NCBI GenBank assembly: GCA_019420545.1
Contig: JAHZGZ010000029.1
Coordinates: 5,806 to 16,023 of the forward strand
Length of the DNA stretch: 10,218 nt
Direction: 5' to 3'
From: Bacteroidales bacterium
GTDB lineage: Bacteria; Bacteroidota; Bacteroidia; Bacteroidales; Muribaculaceae
Shown in pieces: positions 7,802 to 10,218 of the stretch (positions are counted from its first letter, which is position 1; each line of letters opens with the position of its first letter). Under the pieces are notes generated by a model that was not told the origin of the DNA, searched no databases, and saw only the letters and a list, made by a program, of their open reading frames with translations. The translations under genes were made by a program, and so were the position numbers.

Positions 7802-8797
7802 CCTAAGTATTCTGTAATCATACCGGTCTACAACCGTATCGACGAGGTCGACGACCTGCTCAAGAGCCTTTCCCGACAGACGTTCACTGACTTTGAGGTG
7901 ATAATCGTGGAGGACGGCTCGTCGCTTCCATGCGAGGAGGCCGTGAAGCGCTATGCCGGCATGGTCGATGTAAAATACTACTTCAAGCCGAACGAAGGAC
8001 GCTCCATCGCCCGCAACTACGGTATGGAGCGCGCCGCAGGTGAGTATTTTATATTTTTCGACTCCGATTGTGTGATCCCTCCTGATTATTTCGCGCGTCT
8101 CGACAAGTCGTTGCGCGAGCATCCTCTCGACTGTTTCGGTGGGCCTGATGCGGCGCACGAGTCGTTTACACCTACGCAGAAAGCCATCAATCATTCGATG
8201 ACATCTTTCCTTACCACCGGCGGTATACGCGGCGGCAAGATCAGTATGGAGAAGTTCACGCCGCGCACGTTCAACATGGGCTACTCGCGCAGGGTGTACG
8301 AGCGGGTAGGGGGCTTCCGCGAGATGTTCTCGGAGGATATCGACATGAGTACGCGCATACGCAAGGCGGGATTCACCATAGGGCTTATCCACGATGCGCC
8401 GGTCTATCACAAGCGGCGTGTGGATTTCCGCAAGTTCCTCCGTCAGGTATATGTGTTCGGCATGTCGCGCATCACGCTTTATCTGCTCTATCCCGAATCG
8501 CTCAAGCTCGTGCACTGGCTCCCGGCTGTAGCTGTTGTCGGAGCGGTGGCACTGATATTGCTCGGAATCTTTGTGTCGCCATGGTTCCTGCTCCCGCTTG
8601 CTCTTTACCTGCTTGCAATCTGGGTGGCAGCCCTTGTGTCGACACGTTCGGTGAAGATCGCCACGTTGGCCGTTCCGGCAAGTATGATACAGCTTGGCGG
8701 CTACGGATGCGGATTCCTGAAAGCATATACGACCAAAATCCTGCTCGGCCGCGGCCGCAACATTGCCGAGGAGGTCGACATGCGCCGCGGGAAATAA
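7799..8797 (+). CDS. Family 2 glycosyltransferase with C-terminal membrane segments
   Basis: This 332-residue protein has a GT-A fold family 2 domain that should transfer a sugar from a nucleotide-sugar donor at the cytoplasmic face of the inner membrane. The N-terminus YSVIIPVYNR and VEDGSS form the nucleotide-binding strands. EGRSIARNYG and FFDSD follow, with the metal-binding D88-S89-D90. GGFREMFSEDIDMSTR supplies the likely catalytic acidic pair E179-D180. A basic segment (YHKRRVDFRKFLRQ) precedes two strongly hydrophobic stretches at about 241-260 and 262-281 and a weaker one near 288-310, so the enzyme is probably membrane-anchored through its C-terminus. This resembles polysaccharide-building or lipid-linked-sugar transferases, but donor and acceptor cannot be read from sequence. 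No other glycan gene is adjacent, so it is not in an obvious capsule or O-antigen cluster. The start matches the domain's first strand, leaving only three residues before it. Confidence 0.9.
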   Translation: MPKYSVIIPVYNRIDEVDDLLKSLSRQTFTDFEVIIVEDGSSLPCEEAVKRYAGMVDVKYYFKPNEGRSIARNYGMERAAGEYFIFFDSDCVIPPDYFARLDKSLREHPLDCFGGPDAAHESFTPTQKAINHSMTSFLTTGGIRGGKISMEKFTPRTFNMGYSRRVYERVGGFREMFSEDIDMSTRIRKAGFTIGLIHDAPVYHKRRVDFRKFLRQVYVFGMSRITLYLLYPESLKLVHWLPAVAVVGAVALILLGIFVSPWFLLPLALYLLAIWVAALVSTRSVKIATLAVPASMIQLGGYGCGFLKAYTTKILLGRGRNIAEEVDMRRGK

Positions 8798-8818
8798 AAA
8801 GTAAATTTAAATACACAT

Positions 8819-9538
8819 ATGGAATCTCCTCAACCCGAAGCTCGCGATTATATCCTCATCGAGGATCTCGCACCCTCCGACCGTCCGCGTGAAAAGGCTA
8901 TGCGCGACGGAATCGGCTCATTGTCGACCGCCGAACTGGTGGCAATAATATTCGGTAACGGCATGCGCGGCAAGTCAGTGCTTACAATGAGCCAGGAACT
9001 GCTGCGCCGCTATGGCGGACGGCTATCCGACATTGCGTCGCGTTCCGTGCGCGAGATTGTGCGCGACAATCAGGGCGTAGGCCCGGCGAAAGCTATAAGT
9101 CTGCTTGCCGCTTTCGAACTCGGGATGCGTTGCCGCGATGAAGAGATCGAGAGCAAACCGGTAATAAAGGGGAGTGATACGGTATATGCCCTTATGCGGC
9201 GCCAGCTTCAGCATATACACCACGAGGAATTCTGGGTGCTGATGCTGTCGAGAAGCAATGCTGTGGTCGACCGCGTGCAGATAAGCAGCGGGGGCACGGC
9301 TGCAACGGTGGTGGATCCCAAGCTGATATTCAAGCGGGTGATGGAGCGCGGCGATGCGGTAGCCGGAATCATACTGGTGCATAACCATCCGTCGGGCAAC
9401 ACGCGTCCCAGCCAGGAGGATGACCGGCTTACCCACCGGCTGAAAGAGGGTGGCGCGCTGCTTGATGTGAGAGTGATGGATCATATAATCATCACACCCT
9501 CGGGATACTACTCTTATTGCGACGAGGGTAAAATGTAA
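8819..9538 (+). CDS. radC: RadC family JAMM/MPN-domain protein (UPF0758)
   Basis: RadC proteins were once thought to act in DNA repair, but that evidence is weak and the molecular role is still unsettled. The 239-residue product has the usual two parts. The N-terminal part carries DRPREKAMRDG and STAELVAIIFGNG and then a helix-hairpin-helix-like segment, GVGPAKA at about 86-92, of the kind that contacts DNA. The C-terminal JAMM domain has the complete metal-binding pattern: H188 and H190 in HNHPSG, D201 ten residues after H190, and a candidate upstream glutamate at E136 or E137 in HHEEFWVLML. The domain is therefore expected to bind zinc and may be a peptidase or nuclease-like enzyme. The gene starts 21 bases after the glycosyltransferase in an AT-rich junction (AAGTAAATTTAAATACACAT) with no Shine-Dalgarno, and is the last gene of the probable operon. 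It has no mobile-element neighbours. Confidence 0.94.
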   Translation: MESPQPEARDYILIEDLAPSDRPREKAMRDGIGSLSTAELVAIIFGNGMRGKSVLTMSQELLRRYGGRLSDIASRSVREIVRDNQGVGPAKAISLLAAFELGMRCRDEEIESKPVIKGSDTVYALMRRQLQHIHHEEFWVLMLSRSNAVVDRVQISSGGTAATVVDPKLIFKRVMERGDAVAGIILVHNHPSGNTRPSQEDDRLTHRLKEGGALLDVRVMDHIIITPSGYYSYCDEGKM

Positions 9539-9601
9539 AATTTCAAGAGCGGGCAAAAATACGCCGACAATAGCCCAAAAAGCAAAGTAATATAAATTTT
9601 A
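9536..9601. repeat. 8-base inverted repeat after radC (possible weak hairpin)
   Basis: TAAAATTT at 9536-9543, which includes the radC stop codon, is exactly matched by AAATTTTA at 9594-9601. A second short pair, GGGC at 9551-9554 and GCCC at 9573-9576, lies inside it. Together they could fold as a nested hairpin ending the upstream transcript. The outer stem is all A-T, the inner stem has four pairs, and no T-run follows directly (seven T come only at 9626-9632), so this is a weak terminator candidate and may be chance in AT-rich DNA. Confidence 0.3.
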
Positions 9602-9633
9602 GACAATCTCTTATAATTATCACTCTTTTTTTC

Positions 9634-9664
9634 TTGCTAAAGTAAGCGCGAAACGTTACCTTTG
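9634..9664 (+). promoter_or_regulatory. Bacteroides-type promoter for the phospho-sugar mutase gene
   Basis: TACCTTTG at 9657-9664 matches the -7 consensus TAnnTTTG recognised by the Bacteroidota primary sigma factor. Twenty bases upstream of it, TTG at 9634-9636 (within TCTTGC) fits the -33 element TTTG in part and has the usual spacing. Transcription would begin at about 9670, giving a leader of roughly 60 bases before the ATG at 9733. The 194-base spacer 9539-9732 is strongly AT-rich compared with the genes around it. It holds this promoter, the inverted repeat described separately and a pyrimidine-rich leader; I see no operator or riboswitch. Confidence 0.75.
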
Positions 9665-9732
9665 TGAATACCTCTCCATTCATCTCCTTACAAAATAGTA
9701 GTCCAAATACCTTATACCAAAAATTACAAGAT

Positions 9733-10218
9733 ATGGAAAATGAAAACCTCATCAAGACAGTGACTGAAAAAGCCCAGAGCTGGCTTGCCGACGGTTATGA
9801 TGAAGAAACCCGTGCCGAGGTGCGCCGTATGCTCGACGCGGATGACAAGTCAGAACTGATCGACAGTTTTTATCGCGATCTCGAATTCGGAACCGGCGGT
9901 CTGCGCGGCATTATGGGCGCCGGCACCAACCGTATGAACATATACACGGTAGGAGCCGCAACTCAGGGTCTCGCCAACTATCTGAAAGTCGCTTTCAAGG
10001 ATGAGCCCCAGATATCAGTAGTGGTAGGCCATGATGTGCGTAACAACTCACGTAAATTCGCAGAAATCGTTGCCGATATTTTCTCGGCCAACGGCATCAA
10101 GGTATATCTCTTCGACAGTTTCCGTCCCACTCCCGAACTTTCGTTCGCCATACGCGAACTCGGTTGCCAGAGCGGTGTGAACATCACGGCTTCGCACAAT
10201 CCCAAGGAATACAACGGA
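9733..10218 (+). CDS. Phospho-sugar mutase (phosphoglucomutase/phosphomannomutase), 5' part
   Basis: This member of the alpha-D-phosphohexomutase superfamily interconverts hexose 1-phosphate and 6-phosphate, feeding glucose or mannose units into nucleotide sugars and glycolysis. 162 residues are visible and the frame is open to the window's end. The expected full length is near 580 if it is the PGM2/PgcA-like subtype, as the N-terminus suggests: a helical leader of about 50 residues and then EFGTGGLRGIMGAGTNRMN. Domain 1 continues with VVVGHDVRNNSR and FRPTPELSFA and reaches the active-site loop TASHNPKEYNG, where S154 should be the phosphoserine. The metal-binding and sugar-binding loops are outside the window, so glucose and mannose specificity cannot be separated. 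The ATG after ACAAGAT is the only sensible start: an overlapping ATG at 9740 is out of frame. The gene has its own promoter, set apart from the genes upstream. Confidence 0.93.
   Translation, partial: MENENLIKTVTEKAQSWLADGYDEETRAEVRRMLDADDKSELIDSFYRDLEFGTGGLRGIMGAGTNRMNIYTVGAATQGLANYLKVAFKDEPQISVVVGHDVRNNSRKFAEIVADIFSANGIKVYLFDSFRPTPELSFAIRELGCQSGVNITASHNPKEYNG

Noticed and set aside
9626..9632. Run of seven T as an intrinsic terminator tail
   Set aside because: The bases before it (ATAATTAT and surroundings) form no GC-containing stem, and the run falls just before the promoter -33 region.
9543..9755. 70-codon - strand frame in the AT-rich spacer, with a hydrophobic Phe/Leu/Cys-rich product
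   Set aside because: It covers the mutase promoter and start codon, begins inside that gene, and its composition is what AT-rich DNA gives by chance. No upstream promoter is visible for it.
1..10218. Mobile element, CRISPR array, toxin-antitoxin or defence island
   Set aside because: No transposase, integrase, direct-repeat array or terminal inverted repeats were seen. Genes are collinear housekeeping genes with similar codon use.

Overview
The window looks like a stretch of core chromosome from a member of the Bacteroidota, most likely order Bacteroidales. The evidence is the gene order coaBC - DUF4835 - recN, a carboxynorspermidine decarboxylase (nspC), the near absence of Shine-Dalgarno sequences before the start codons, and one promoter of the Bacteroides -33/-7 type (TAnnTTTG). 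Coding DNA is clearly above 50% GC by eye. A gut family such as Muribaculaceae is possible, but that is a guess.

Layout: all nine genes lie on the + strand. Positions 1-780 are the 3' part of coaBC (coenzyme A synthesis). It is followed by a secreted DUF4835 protein (797-1732), recN (1767-3437), an RlmB/TrmH-type 23S rRNA 2'-O-methyltransferase (3465-4223), a UvrD/PcrA helicase (4220-6574), nspC (6600-7751), a membrane-anchored family 2 glycosyltransferase (7799-8797) and radC (8819-9538). Gaps between these eight genes are 16, 34, 27, -4, 25, 47 and 21 bases. I see no consensus promoter and no convincing terminator between them, so they may form one long transcription unit. A 194-base AT-rich spacer (9539-9732) follows, with the only clear promoter, and then the 5' part of a phospho-sugar mutase gene that runs off the window.

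Functionally this is a mixed housekeeping block: cofactor synthesis, ribosome modification, polyamine synthesis, envelope functions (DUF4835, glycosyltransferase) and three genes tied to genome maintenance (recN, uvrD, radC). All reading frames look intact and the key catalytic motifs are present. I found no rRNA, tRNA, CRISPR array, insertion sequence, phage gene or obvious transferred segment. Nothing here supports a new biological system. The most useful leads are the DUF4835 protein, the glycosyltransferase of unknown acceptor, and a recurring [C/G]AT-ATG start-codon context.
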